From Sideroxydans sp. (GTDB taxonomy: Bacteria > Pseudomonadota > Gammaproteobacteria > Burkholderiales > Gallionellaceae), in NCBI GenBank assembly GCA_013791855.1, contig VMTA01000045.1, forward strand, positions 1 to 34,296: a stretch of DNA of 34,296 nt. Reading direction: 5' to 3'. Within the stretch, counting starts at the first letter, position 1. The number at the start of each line of letters is the position of its first letter. Below, in pieces: positions 18,864-27,967 of the stretch. The translations under genes were made by a program, and so were the position numbers. The notes below the pieces were generated by a model. The model had not been told where the DNA came from. It was given only the letters and a program-made list of their open reading frames with translations, and did not search any database.

Positions 18864-19430
18864 GTGAGCAAAGCTTTCACCCGCGAGAACGACACCGACG
18901 ATGATGACGACGATGCGGTGTCGTTGCCCGCACTCCCCGCAGGAACCAAGAACTACATGACCCCGGCGGGTTACCGCCGCCTCAAGGATGAGTACATGCA
19001 TCTGTTGGACGTGGAGCGTCCATCTGTCGTGCAGACCGTCTCGTGGGCGGCGGGCAACGGCGACCGTTCCGAGAACGGCGATTACATCTACGGCAAGAGG
19101 CGCTTGCGCGAGATCGACCGCCGCCTGCGCTTCCTCGCCAAACGCATGGAAAACTCGGAGGTCGTCGATCCGGCGCAGCGCAAGGGCTGCGAGCAAGTGT
19201 TCTTCGGCGCCTCGGTAACGGTGTGCCACGAAGACGGTCAGGAGCGGACTTACAGCATCGTCGGCATAGACGAGGCGAACGCCAGCAAAGGCCATGTCAG
19301 CTGGGTGTCACCGCTGGCGCGCGTGCTGCTGAAGGCGCGCGAGGACGACGTGCTGATGCTGCCCCTGCCGGACGGAGTGGAAGAGTTGGTGGTGGTGAGA
19401 GTGGAATACCGCGAAATTGATTTCAACTGA
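18864..19430 (+). CDS. greB: Transcription elongation factor GreB
   Basis: GreB, 188 residues (E. coli 158), rescues backtracked RNA polymerase by stimulating transcript cleavage. The coiled-coil tip has GDRSENGDYIYGKRRLREIDRRLRF, with Asp67 and Glu70 as the acidic pair that acts at the polymerase active site. The C-terminal FKBP-like domain follows (VFFGASVTVCHEDG...YSIVGIDEA). The GTG start adds an acidic extension (TDDDDDDAVSLPALPAGTKNY). I prefer it because similar extensions are familiar from betaproteobacterial GreB, although no clear ribosome-binding site precedes it. Confidence 0.92.
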   Translation: MSKAFTRENDTDDDDDDAVSLPALPAGTKNYMTPAGYRRLKDEYMHLLDVERPSVVQTVSWAAGNGDRSENGDYIYGKRRLREIDRRLRFLAKRMENSEVVDPAQRKGCEQVFFGASVTVCHEDGQERTYSIVGIDEANASKGHVSWVSPLARVLLKAREDDVLMLPLPDGVEELVVVRVEYREIDFN

Positions 19431-19440
19431 AAGAACGCAT

Positions 19441-20517
19441 ATGAAAAACATCAAATCAGAATATCCCATCGCCGTTGCGCTTCTTGTGCTCGGTGTTGGC
19501 TTTGCGCTGGAGCACGGCGCGGTCGAACACGGCGGCTTCATGCTGTGGGGCCTGCTGGGCGTGATCCTGGCCGCTATCATCGGCGTCGCCTTCCGCATCG
19601 CGCACCATGCCGAGGTATTGGCGGTGCGCTTTGGCGAACCCTATGGCACGCTGATCCTCACACTGGCAGCCGTGTCGGTGGAGGTGGTGATACTGGTCGT
19701 GCTGCTGCAAGGGGTACCGAATCCCACGCTGGCACGCGACACGGTGTTCGCGGCCGTGATGTTCGATATCAACGGCATTCTCGGTCTGGCCGCCATCGTT
19801 GGCGGACTGAAGCACGGGCAGACCAAGTACAACATCTCCTCGGCCAATTCCTTCGTCGCCATGCTGCTGGTCGCCATCGGCATCGGCATGTTCATCCCCG
19901 ACTTCGTGCCGGACGCGCAATGGCAGGTCTACTCCATCTTCTCGGTGCTCACCATGTCGGTGATGTATGCGGCTTTCCTGCGCCTGCAGACTGTGGAACA
20001 CCGCACCTTCTTCGAATACTCGTCGGTGACCGAGGAAGAGGCGCACGACACGGTGCACAGCCCGAATGCTCTGCATGTGGGCATCATGCTGGGGGCTATC
20101 GTGCTGGTCGGTTTGCTGTCCGAAGTATTATCGGTGTTGCTGGATGCGGGTCTGGCCGGAAGCAGTCTGCCAAAGGCGATCCCTGCGGTGCTGGTGGCAC
20201 TGATCTCGGCCAGTCCGGAGATCCTTACCGCTCTGCGTGCGGCGCAGAACAATCGCATGCAGACAACGGTCAATATCGCGCTGGGAGCGTCGCTGGCGAC
20301 CGTGCTGCTGACGTTGCCGGTGATCGAGGCAATCGCCCTGTTCACCGGAGAGCGCATCGTGATGGCACTGACGCCGGTGCAGGGTGGTCTGCTGTTGCTG
20401 ACCTTCCTGACGGTGATGAACAACTTGCACGACGGCGAGACCAATGCCATCGAGGGCATCAGTCACTTCGCGCTGTTCGCCGCATTCATCGCTCTGGTGA
20501 CGATGGGCTTGATGTAA
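19441..20517 (+). CDS. chaA: ChaA-type calcium/sodium:proton antiporter
   Basis: A 358-residue membrane protein of the CaCA (cation/Ca exchanger) superfamily, close in length to E. coli ChaA (366). About 11 hydrophobic segments are present. The two pseudo-repeat motifs are seen as FGEPYGTLILTLAAVSVEVVIL (about residues 64-85) and LVALISASPEILTALRAAQNNRMQ in the C-terminal half, each with the conserved acidic residue. ATG 19441 was chosen over an in-frame TTG inside greB. It follows greB by 10 bases. It probably exports Ca2+ or Na+ in exchange for protons; specificity cannot be read from sequence. Confidence 0.8.
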   Translation: MKNIKSEYPIAVALLVLGVGFALEHGAVEHGGFMLWGLLGVILAAIIGVAFRIAHHAEVLAVRFGEPYGTLILTLAAVSVEVVILVVLLQGVPNPTLARDTVFAAVMFDINGILGLAAIVGGLKHGQTKYNISSANSFVAMLLVAIGIGMFIPDFVPDAQWQVYSIFSVLTMSVMYAAFLRLQTVEHRTFFEYSSVTEEEAHDTVHSPNALHVGIMLGAIVLVGLLSEVLSVLLDAGLAGSSLPKAIPAVLVALISASPEILTALRAAQNNRMQTTVNIALGASLATVLLTLPVIEAIALFTGERIVMALTPVQGGLLLLTFLTVMNNLHDGETNAIEGISHFALFAAFIALVTMGLM

Positions 20518-20566
20518 GGCAGGGATGTTCAGGGCGCCGTGATGAAAGTCGCGGCACCCAGTATCG

Positions 20567-21880
20567 TTACGCGACCTCTTCTTCTGCGTCCTCGGTGGCG
20601 ATGTCTGCAGGCTGACCCGTGCGTTCCAGCACGGCGGCGAAGAAACCGTCGGTGTTGTGCTGCTGCGGGGTGAGTTGCAGGTAGTCGCCCATAGCCAGGT
20701 CGATGTGGTGCTGCTTCAGCACTTCGCTGGCCGGCAGCAATGTGAAATCGGGATGTGCGGTCAGGAATGCGCTGACGATGTCCTGGTTCTCTTCCTGCAA
20801 CACGCTGCAAGTCGCATACACCAGCCTGCCGCCTTTCTTCAGCAGGCGCGCGGCCGAATCCAGAATGGCGCGTTGCTTCTCTTTCAACTCCTCCACACTC
20901 TGCACCGACTGGCGGAACTTCAGGTCGGGGTTGCGGCGCAGGGTGCCCAGCCCGCTGCACGGCGCATCCACCAGCACGCGGTCGATCTTGCCGGCGAGTC
21001 GTTTGATCTTCTGGTCGTTCTCGTGCGCAATGAGTTGCGGTTGCACGTTGGACAGGCCGGAGCGTTTCAAACGCGGCTTGAGATTGGTCAGGCGTTTCTC
21101 CGACACGTCCCACGCATACAAACGACCCTGCGAATTCATCAGCGCACCCAGCATCAGGGTCTTGCCGCCCGCACCGGCGCAGAAATCCACCACCATATCG
21201 TTGCGCTTCGGTGCCAGCATCAAACCGAGCAGTTGGCTGCCCTCGTCCTGCACTTCGAATTTGCCGGAGAGGAACAACGCATGTTTGTTCAGCGCGGGTT
21301 TATATTTGAGACGGATGCCGTAGGGTGAGAACGGTGTGGCCGTGGCTTCGTAGCCTTCGGCTTGCAGCGATTGCAGCACTTCGTTGCGGTTGGCCAATTG
21401 CGAATTGACGCGCAGGTCGAGCGGGGCGGACTGTTGCATGGACTGGCCGAGCGCCAGAATCTCGTCGTCGCTGCGATACGCGCGCAGTTTTTCCACGATC
21501 CATTCCGGCAGTTCGGCCTGGATGGAGAGTGGCAAGGTTGTGGTGTCGATGCTTTTGACTTTGACCAGCCATTCTTCTTCTTTCACCTTGAGCAAAGGCT
21601 TCAGTTCGCGCAGGTTGTAACCACCGAAACGTACCCAGTAGCCAAGCGCCATGCGGCGGGCCGAGGCGATACCTTTCTCTTCCATAGTGCAGCCGTATTC
21701 CAGCAGCAGGCGATGGCGCAATACGCCGAACAGTGTTTCCGCCACCAGTTTGCGTTCGTTGGAGCCAATGCGCTCGGTCTGGAAGAAGTTGCGCAGCACG
21801 GCATCTGCCGGGTGCTCCATCTTCAGTGCGGTGCGCACTGCCTGGATGGTGAGGTCGAGACGATATTCTGTGAGTAGCAT
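20567..21880 (-). CDS. RsmB/NOP-family rRNA m5C methyltransferase
   Basis: A 437-residue SAM-dependent RNA cytosine-C5 methyltransferase. The N-terminal part (about 1-140) looks like the NusB-type RNA-binding domain of RsmB. The catalytic domain has the SAM loop VVDFCAGAGGKT (230-241), motif IV VDAPCSGLG with Cys308, and motif VI ATCS with Cys358 as the expected nucleophile. RsmB itself usually sits beside fmt, which is not here, so this may be a paralogue, and I give no symbol. It is the last gene of the purM-purN-DUF3108 run; its ribosome-binding site overlaps the end of the preceding gene. Confidence 0.88.
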   Translation of the reverse strand: MLLTEYRLDLTIQAVRTALKMEHPADAVLRNFFQTERIGSNERKLVAETLFGVLRHRLLLEYGCTMEEKGIASARRMALGYWVRFGGYNLRELKPLLKVKEEEWLVKVKSIDTTTLPLSIQAELPEWIVEKLRAYRSDDEILALGQSMQQSAPLDLRVNSQLANRNEVLQSLQAEGYEATATPFSPYGIRLKYKPALNKHALFLSGKFEVQDEGSQLLGLMLAPKRNDMVVDFCAGAGGKTLMLGALMNSQGRLYAWDVSEKRLTNLKPRLKRSGLSNVQPQLIAHENDQKIKRLAGKIDRVLVDAPCSGLGTLRRNPDLKFRQSVQSVEELKEKQRAILDSAARLLKKGGRLVYATCSVLQEENQDIVSAFLTAHPDFTLLPASEVLKQHHIDLAMGDYLQLTPQQHNTDGFFAAVLERTGQPADIATEDAEEEVA

Positions 21881-21888
21881 GCTGTTTC

Positions 21889-23007
21889 CTATTCCTCCGC
21901 TATGCGGATGTCTGTGATGATTGCCTCGCCGGAGATGCTGCCGTCGCGATCAATGTGGCGCAGTTTGACCGGCAATAGACGATATTCCTGCGCGAACCAT
22001 ATCTCCAGCCCTTCCTTGCCGGGCGGATGCAATTTGCGGAAGTGTACCGTGTGCAGCTTGCCCAGCGGTGTGATCAGTTCTTCATTGGTGGCGATCTCGA
22101 ACTTGTATTTTTCCCAGTCGCGTCCGTTGGTGATGGCGATGGGCAATACGTCGCCCGGTTCGGGCAAAGGCGGGAACTGGTAGAGGATGCTCAGGATATC
22201 TTGTGTGGATTCCTTGAGGCGCATTTTACGCCCGGAGGAGAAAGAGATTTTCTGTGCAGCATAGTCGAGCTTGACGCTGTCCTTGCGCTGTTCGCCGTCG
22301 TTTTCCTTGTCCTCGCTGTACTGCTGCGGATGCAATACGGTGCCGTCGGTTTCGCCACTGCTGGTCTGGATCAGTTTGTAGGATTTCACCAGTCGCGCCA
22401 AGCCGACTGTGCGCGTGGTCGCAGTGAGTTCGTAACGGCCATCCGCGATCTGTAATTCATGCCGTGCTTCGCCTACCGCCATACCGTTCTTGCCGATACG
22501 CACCTGGAATTTCAGGAAGGCATGTTTGGGCAGCGCGGGGCGCGGGGGCGGTGCTGCTTCTGCGAACACTGGGGCTATGGCAGGCGCAGTAGCAGCGGCC
22601 ACAGCGGAGGCAGCCATCTCTGGTGTGGCCGCCGCGACCTGCCCGACGGGCGTGGGCGTATAGCTTGTCGCCACGGCGGAGGCGGGAGAGGTTACGGCGA
22701 CTTGGCTGGCTGCCAACGCGGGTTCTGAAGTGACGGCCACACTTGAAGCAGCAGATACCGCGCTGGCTGCTGCGGCCAGCGCATCAGTCGGCGTTGCAGC
22801 GGGTTTTGGGCGAGGCGTGGCGGGACGCTTGCTTGCCGTGCGCACCTGCGGCAGCGGCACCAGTTTTGCGATCAAGGGCGGAAGATCGGGTTCCGCTTCA
22901 GGTAACTGGATAGGCGGTAGCCACATCAGCAGGGCATGGATCGCGAGGGAGACTGTCAGGGCGATAGCGAGACGCTGCCGGACGGACGACAAGGCTGCGA
23001 AGTTCAC
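21889..23007 (-). CDS. DUF3108 protein with membrane anchor and Ala/Pro linker
   Basis: A 372-residue protein of unknown function. An N-terminal membrane segment (about residues 12-32, LAIALTVSLAIHALLMWLPP) resembles a TonB-type signal anchor. It is followed by a long low-complexity Ala/Pro/Ser/Val linker (about 55-155), then a predicted beta-rich DUF3108 domain (about 160-372, FLKFQVRIGKNGMAVGEARHE to ITDIRIAEE). The layout suggests an inner-membrane anchored protein reaching into the periplasm. Its start overlaps the end of the second DUF3108 gene by 4 bases, so the two are probably co-translated paralogues. Confidence 0.75.
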   Translation of the reverse strand: MNFAALSSVRQRLAIALTVSLAIHALLMWLPPIQLPEAEPDLPPLIAKLVPLPQVRTASKRPATPRPKPAATPTDALAAAASAVSAASSVAVTSEPALAASQVAVTSPASAVATSYTPTPVGQVAAATPEMAASAVAAATAPAIAPVFAEAAPPPRPALPKHAFLKFQVRIGKNGMAVGEARHELQIADGRYELTATTRTVGLARLVKSYKLIQTSSGETDGTVLHPQQYSEDKENDGEQRKDSVKLDYAAQKISFSSGRKMRLKESTQDILSILYQFPPLPEPGDVLPIAITNGRDWEKYKFEIATNEELITPLGKLHTVHFRKLHPPGKEGLEIWFAQEYRLLPVKLRHIDRDGSISGEAIITDIRIAEE

Positions 23008-23705
23008 GGCACCATGTTCAGTGTGCGCAGGACTTGCGTCAGTTGCGCACCATCGTCTTCAGTCACGACCACCTTGCATGGGACGAAACCGTGATCGATG
23101 GCAAGCCAGATCTCGGACTTCCATTTGGTCTTTTGCGGCGGCGTATAGAGGTAATAGCTGCGCAGGTTACCGAACGGCACTTGTACGGTCTGGGCCGGAT
23201 TCAACTGATAGCGGTACGCTTCGACTTTTTGGCCGTTGGTCATGTCGAAGCGGAATTCAAGGCGGCCATACGGCGGTTGAATGACGAATTGGTACATGAT
23301 GCTCAAGCGGTCTTGCGTATAGGGCCGCAGCGCGAGCAGCTGGATGCCGCTCTGGCCACTCAATGTCAATTCGCTGCGTTCCCAATCAAAATCCGCACTG
23401 CTGTTCTTCTCTGTGCTGCGGGCGCGGCGATGCGTGAAATGTTTTGGCAGCAGCCCCGTCGCGCCTATATCGCCCTCGCTGGTTATCACGATGGTCTCGG
23501 GCTGGAACAGCGCAAGCAGGCCGACCGGTTTGGTCACGCTGACGATGCGGTAGCGATCATCCTTGCGTTCGAATACCTCGTTGACCTCGGCCAGCTTGAT
23601 GCCCTGTTTGAGGATGTCATAACTTGCTTCGATCCGCAGCGGCAACGGTTCAGCTTGCAGGCTGAACGAAAGGCTGGCGATGAACAGAACGAGCAGGGCG
23701 CGCAT
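23004..23705 (-). CDS. Secreted DUF3108 protein
   Basis: A 233-residue protein with an N-terminal signal peptide (MRALLVLFIASLSFSLQA, likely cut after residue 18), so it is probably periplasmic or outer-membrane associated. The rest is a DUF3108 domain: SYDILKQGIKLAEVNEVFERKDDRYRIVS, a central LSIMYQFVIQPP segment matching LSILYQFPPLP in its neighbour, and a C-terminal EIWLAIDHGFVPCKVVV matching EIWFAQEYRLLPVKLRH. The function is unknown. Its start lies one base after the purN stop. Confidence 0.75.
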   Translation of the reverse strand: MRALLVLFIASLSFSLQAEPLPLRIEASYDILKQGIKLAEVNEVFERKDDRYRIVSVTKPVGLLALFQPETIVITSEGDIGATGLLPKHFTHRRARSTEKNSSADFDWERSELTLSGQSGIQLLALRPYTQDRLSIMYQFVIQPPYGRLEFRFDMTNGQKVEAYRYQLNPAQTVQVPFGNLRSYYLYTPPQKTKWKSEIWLAIDHGFVPCKVVVTEDDGAQLTQVLRTLNMVP

Positions 23706-23706
23706 C

Positions 23707-24354
23707 TCAGTCCAGCCCCGGTGAGATCAGTGTGCTGCCGAGTTGCTCCATACGGTCGACGGAAACACGGCCGTCTGAATCGAGTCGTGCCTGATCGCGG
23801 CATAACCAGCGCACCGCCTGCGGGAAGATGCGGTGCTCTTCGTGCAGCACACGTGCCGACAGAGTCTGCGGTGTATCGTCATGCAGCACCGGCACGGCGG
23901 CCTGGATGATGATGGGGCCGCCATCCAGTGCAGGCGTGACGAAGTGCACCGAGCAACCGTGGATCTTCACGCCGTCCTGCAGCGCGCGCGCATGCGTGTC
24001 CACGCCGGTGTAGGCCGGCAGCAGCGAAGGGTGGATGTTGATCATGCGGCCCGTGTAGCGATGCACGAAACCGTCGGTGAGGATGCGCATGAAGCCGGCC
24101 AAGATGATGAAGTCCGGCTGGTAACGGTCGATCTCCTGCGCCAGTGCCGCATCGAATGCTTCACGGTCGGCATAGTCGCGATGCGACACCACTGCCGTAT
24201 CGATGCCATGCGCGCGTGCGGTCTCCAGTCCCTGTGCGTCGGCTTTGTTGCTGATCACGGCGGCGATGCGGCAAGGCAGGTTGGCGCGCAGCAATGCTTC
24301 CATGTTGCTGCCGCGACCGGAGATGAGGATGACGATGTTCTTCTGTGCGGGCAT
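23707..24354 (-). CDS. purN: Phosphoribosylglycinamide formyltransferase
   Basis: PurN, 215 residues (E. coli 212), transfers formyl from 10-formyl-THF to GAR, step 3 of purine synthesis. The catalytic triad Asn106, His108 and Asp144 is at the same numbers as in E. coli, within NIHPSLLPAYTG and LDGGPIIIQ. The N-terminal ILISGRGSNMEAL phosphate loop is intact. It directly follows purM (TAA then ATG), as in E. coli purMN. Confidence 0.96.
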   Translation of the reverse strand: MPAQKNIVILISGRGSNMEALLRANLPCRIAAVISNKADAQGLETARAHGIDTAVVSHRDYADREAFDAALAQEIDRYQPDFIILAGFMRILTDGFVHRYTGRMINIHPSLLPAYTGVDTHARALQDGVKIHGCSVHFVTPALDGGPIIIQAAVPVLHDDTPQTLSARVLHEEHRIFPQAVRWLCRDQARLDSDGRVSVDRMEQLGSTLISPGLD

Positions 24355-25395
<1,041 letters not shown>

Positions 25396-25396
25396 G

Positions 25397-25425
25397 TTGA
25401 GTTCTCGCTTTCTGGCAGGTAAAGT
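25397..25425 (+). promoter_or_regulatory. Candidate promoter for perM-hda
   Basis: A -35 of TTGAGT (25397-25402), a 17-base spacer and -10 TAAAGT (25420-25425). The predicted start is near 25432, about 27 bases before the perM ATG. The -35 begins one base after the codon of purM's TTG start, so the two genes' control regions overlap. Confidence 0.4.
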
Positions 25426-25446
25426 GCAGCACGTTTTTCGCCGCGG

Positions 25447-25452
25447 ATTTTA
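25447..25452 (-). promoter_or_regulatory. Candidate purM -10 element
   Basis: TAAAAT on the minus strand followed by a GC-rich discriminator (CCGCGGCG), about 50 bases before the purM TTG. No good -35 is visible at the expected distance. No PurR-type operator was recognised. Confidence 0.3.
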
Positions 25453-25458
25453 CCCGAA

Positions 25459-26520
25459 ATGACCGTCTCCCGCTCTGTTGCCATGCAGTGGCTAGCCTTG
25501 ACAGCCGCCGCATTCGCGCTGCTCTATCTGCTGGCCCCTATCCTCGCCCCGTTCGTGGCGGCGGCCATCCTCGCCTACGTGTTCGATCCGCTGGTGGGGC
25601 GTCTGTGCGCATGGAAGCTGCCGCGCGCGCTGGGGGTGTTATTGGTGATGCTGGGCGCGCTGCTGCTAGGACTGGCACTGCTGCTGATCATGCTGCCATT
25701 GCTGCAGCAGGAATCGTCCCTGCTGGTACAGCGAATTCCGCAATGGCTGGACGCCGCCCGGGTGCATCTGCTGCCGACCTTGCAGCAATGGTTCGGGGTG
25801 GAGCTGGAATGGGACAATGCCGCGCTGAAGCAGTTGCTGGTCGACCACTGGCAGCGCGCAGGCGGACTTGCCTCGGGCGTGCTGCTGCCATGGTTGGGTA
25901 ATAGCGGCAGCGCCTTGCTGGCCCTGTTCGCCAATCTGCTGTTGATTCCGGTGGTGATGTTCTACCTGCTGCGCGACTGGGACAATCTGCTGGCGCGCGT
26001 GGATGGCTTGTTGCCGCGTCATTGGCACACGCAGATCCGCCAGCTCGCTGGTGAAGCTGACCAAGTGCTGGCCGAGTTCCTGCGCGGGCAGATCGCGGTG
26101 ATGCTGCTGATGAGCGCGTTCTATGTGGTCGTCCTGTGGTTGGTGGGGCTGGAGTTCGCGCTGCCCATCGGCATCGTGGCCGGTATGCTGGTGTTCATAC
26201 CTTATCTGGGCATGGTGCTGGGACTGCTGCTGGCGACGCTGGCAGCCTTGATGCAATTCGGTTTCGGCAGCGATCTGCTGGTGGTGTGGGCGGTGTTCGG
26301 CGCGGGTCAATTGCTGGAAGGTATGGTCATCACGCCGTGGCTGGTGGGCGAGCGTATCGGTCTGCATCCGCTGGCGGTGATCTTCGCCTTGCTCGCTTTT
26401 GGCCAATTGTTCGGTTTCTTTGGTCTGCTGTTGGCACTGCCGCTGGCGGCGGTATTGCTGGTCGTGCTGCGCCATCTGCGTGAACAATACCTTTCCAGCA
26501 CGATGTATCTTAAGCCATGA
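25459..26520 (+). CDS. AI-2E family (PerM-like) membrane protein
   Basis: A 353-residue inner-membrane protein of the AI-2 exporter/PerM family. Two or three N-terminal hydrophobic segments (about 10-45 and 55-80) precede an amphipathic region. A C-terminal cluster of helices follows, containing FIPYLGMVLGLLLATLAALMQFG and the GMVITPWLVGERIGLHPLAVIFALLAFGQLFGFFGLLLALPLAAVL signature. Family members range from quorum-signal exporters to Na+/H+ antiporters, so the substrate is unknown. It overlaps hda by 4 bases (ATGA); this perM-hda pairing next to purM recurs in betaproteobacteria. No clear Shine-Dalgarno precedes the ATG. Confidence 0.85.
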   Translation: MTVSRSVAMQWLALTAAAFALLYLLAPILAPFVAAAILAYVFDPLVGRLCAWKLPRALGVLLVMLGALLLGLALLLIMLPLLQQESSLLVQRIPQWLDAARVHLLPTLQQWFGVELEWDNAALKQLLVDHWQRAGGLASGVLLPWLGNSGSALLALFANLLLIPVVMFYLLRDWDNLLARVDGLLPRHWHTQIRQLAGEADQVLAEFLRGQIAVMLLMSAFYVVVLWLVGLEFALPIGIVAGMLVFIPYLGMVLGLLLATLAALMQFGFGSDLLVVWAVFGAGQLLEGMVITPWLVGERIGLHPLAVIFALLAFGQLFGFFGLLLALPLAAVLLVVLRHLREQYLSSTMYLKP

Positions 26521-27167
26521 GCCAGATGTTGCTGGGCATCGCGCCGGAATGGGTGCCGACGCTGGATAACTTCGTTGCCGGTCGCAATGTCGAATTGCTT
26601 GCTGCCTTGCGGCAGGCTGCTGCCGGCGCGGCAGAGGTGCGTGCCGTGTATCTGTGGGGCGAGAAGGGTAGTGGCAAGAGTCACTTGTTGCAGGCAATGG
26701 TGGCGCAAGCTGCTGGGCAGAGCGCGCATTACGCGGAACGTGCCGTGCCCGAGGAGGCCAGCGTGGTGGCGGTCGATGACGCCGAAGCACTGGACGACGC
26801 AGCGCAGATCGCCCTGTTCGAACTGTATAACCGCATGCGCGAGCAAGGCGGCTTGTTGCTGGTGAGTGGCACGCAAGCCCCCGCTCATCTTTCCTTGCGC
26901 GACGATCTGCGTACTCGTCTGGGCTGGGGGCTGGTGTATCAGGTGCACGCGCTCAGCGACGAGGAAAAGGCCGAAGCCTTGCGCCAGCATGCTGGCGCGC
27001 GCGGCTTCGAGCTGCCGCACGAAGTCACCCAATACCTGCTGCGCCACGGTCGACGCGACTTACCATCTCTGTTGCAAGTGCTGGATGCGCTCGACGAGCA
27101 TTGTTTGCGTCTGAAGCGTGTCGCCACGGTGCCACTGCTGAAAGAAGTGATGGCGGGCCAAAGCTGA
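26517..27167 (+). CDS. hda: DnaA regulatory inactivator Hda
   Basis: Hda, 216 residues (E. coli 233), is a DnaA-like AAA+ protein that, with the sliding clamp, stimulates ATP hydrolysis on DnaA and prevents re-initiation. Walker A GEKGSGKS is at 48-55, Walker B VVAVDDAE at about 83-90, and SDEEKAEALRQHAGARGFELPHEVTQYLLRH is the lid domain shared with DnaA. The N-terminal QMLLGI (3-8) stands where E. coli has the clamp-binding QLSLPL; it is a loose match. Translation is coupled to the permease gene. Confidence 0.93.
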   Translation: MSQMLLGIAPEWVPTLDNFVAGRNVELLAALRQAAAGAAEVRAVYLWGEKGSGKSHLLQAMVAQAAGQSAHYAERAVPEEASVVAVDDAEALDDAAQIALFELYNRMREQGGLLLVSGTQAPAHLSLRDDLRTRLGWGLVYQVHALSDEEKAEALRQHAGARGFELPHEVTQYLLRHGRRDLPSLLQVLDALDEHCLRLKRVATVPLLKEVMAGQS

Positions 27168-27239
27168 ATTTGGCACAATCTCGCCGGGCTGGCGTGGGGC
27201 GGCGGCCACAGGATTCTTGGCGAACTTAATAAGGGGAAA

Positions 27240-27902
27240 ATGATGTTGAAAAGAACGGCTTTGGCAGTAATGGTTTTGGCGGCACTTCCTATGCAGGCTT
27301 ACGCAGCAGACGGCATGTTCCGTCTGGATGCTCACGTTTCCACACTGGGGGGCGGACTGGAGATCGGTGCTCCATTGTCTGAGCGTTACACCGCTCGTCT
27401 TGGATTCAATACTTTTAAGATCAGTGCGAATGAGAATTCCAGTGGTATTAACTACACTGGCGACCTGAAACTATCGAGCGTCACGGCATTGGTGGATTGG
27501 CGTCCATGGAGTGGCGTGACACACCTGACTGCCGGTGTGATCTTCAACAGCAATAAATTGGAGATGAGAGGGACGACTACGGCAGGCACCTACGATTTTA
27601 ATGGTACAACCTATACAAGCGCGGGCGGAGACTCCGTCACTACAGCTGTTGATTTTAATAAGGTTTCTCCGTACTTGGGAATCGGCTGGAGCGGACAACC
27701 CAAGAAGCAGGGTTTCTCTTTTAGCACCGACGTTGGCATCTTGTTCCAAGGTTCTCCAAAGGCTTCTGTGACAACAGCCGGTGCCTGGGGTGGTGCGGAC
27801 ACGACGCAATTGGCTGCGGATGCGCAGAATCAGTTGAACTCTGACCTGAGCGACTTCAAATACTATCCGGTCATCTCGGTCGGTGTTGGTTATACGTTCT
27901 AA
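27240..27902 (+). CDS. Small outer-membrane beta-barrel protein, family not recognised
   Basis: A 220-residue secreted protein. The signal peptide MMLKRTALAVMVLAALPMQAYA is probably cut before ADGMF. The mature part has alternating polar/hydrophobic strands (YTARLGFNTFKIS, LSSVTALVDWRPW, HLTAGVIFNSNKLEM, SPYLGIGWSG, GFSFSTDVGILF) and ends YPVISVGVGYTF. A terminal Phe is the usual BAM recognition signal; an eight-stranded barrel is plausible. The ATGs at 27240 and 27243 are both possible; AGGGG (27232-27236) fits the second better. It sits alone between hda and a HAD gene with its own terminator and looks more AT-rich than its neighbours. Ligand and role unknown. Confidence 0.75.
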   Translation: MMLKRTALAVMVLAALPMQAYAADGMFRLDAHVSTLGGGLEIGAPLSERYTARLGFNTFKISANENSSGINYTGDLKLSSVTALVDWRPWSGVTHLTAGVIFNSNKLEMRGTTTAGTYDFNGTTYTSAGGDSVTTAVDFNKVSPYLGIGWSGQPKKQGFSFSTDVGILFQGSPKASVTTAGAWGGADTTQLAADAQNQLNSDLSDFKYYPVISVGVGYTF

Positions 27903-27926
27903 AGCGCCAGCATAACTGGACGCACG

Positions 27927-27952
27927 AGGCCTGCAGCGATGCAGGCCTTTTT
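27927..27952 (+). terminator. Intrinsic terminator after the outer-membrane protein gene
   Basis: A 9-bp stem AGGCCTGCA (27927-27935) with TGCAGGCCT (27940-27948), a GCGA tetraloop and a TTTTT tail (27948-27952). It ends the outer-membrane protein transcript just before the ribosome-binding site of the next gene. Confidence 0.88.
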
Positions 27953-27967
27953 CATCAAGGAGAGCAT

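Noticed and set aside
20518-20566. Possible terminator between chaA and the methyltransferase gene
   Set aside because: Only an imperfect GGGCGCCG/CGGCACCC pairing with a mismatch and no T-run; not convincing enough to list.
25666-26790. 374-codon antisense frame opposite the perM-like gene and hda
   Set aside because: Extremely Gln/His/Arg rich, with no family resemblance; the + strand has clear membrane-protein and AAA+ signatures.
27171-27185. TGGCAC resembling a sigma-54 -24 element before the outer-membrane protein gene
   Set aside because: The -12 position reads CGCCG instead of TTGCA/T, so no sigma-54 promoter is supported.
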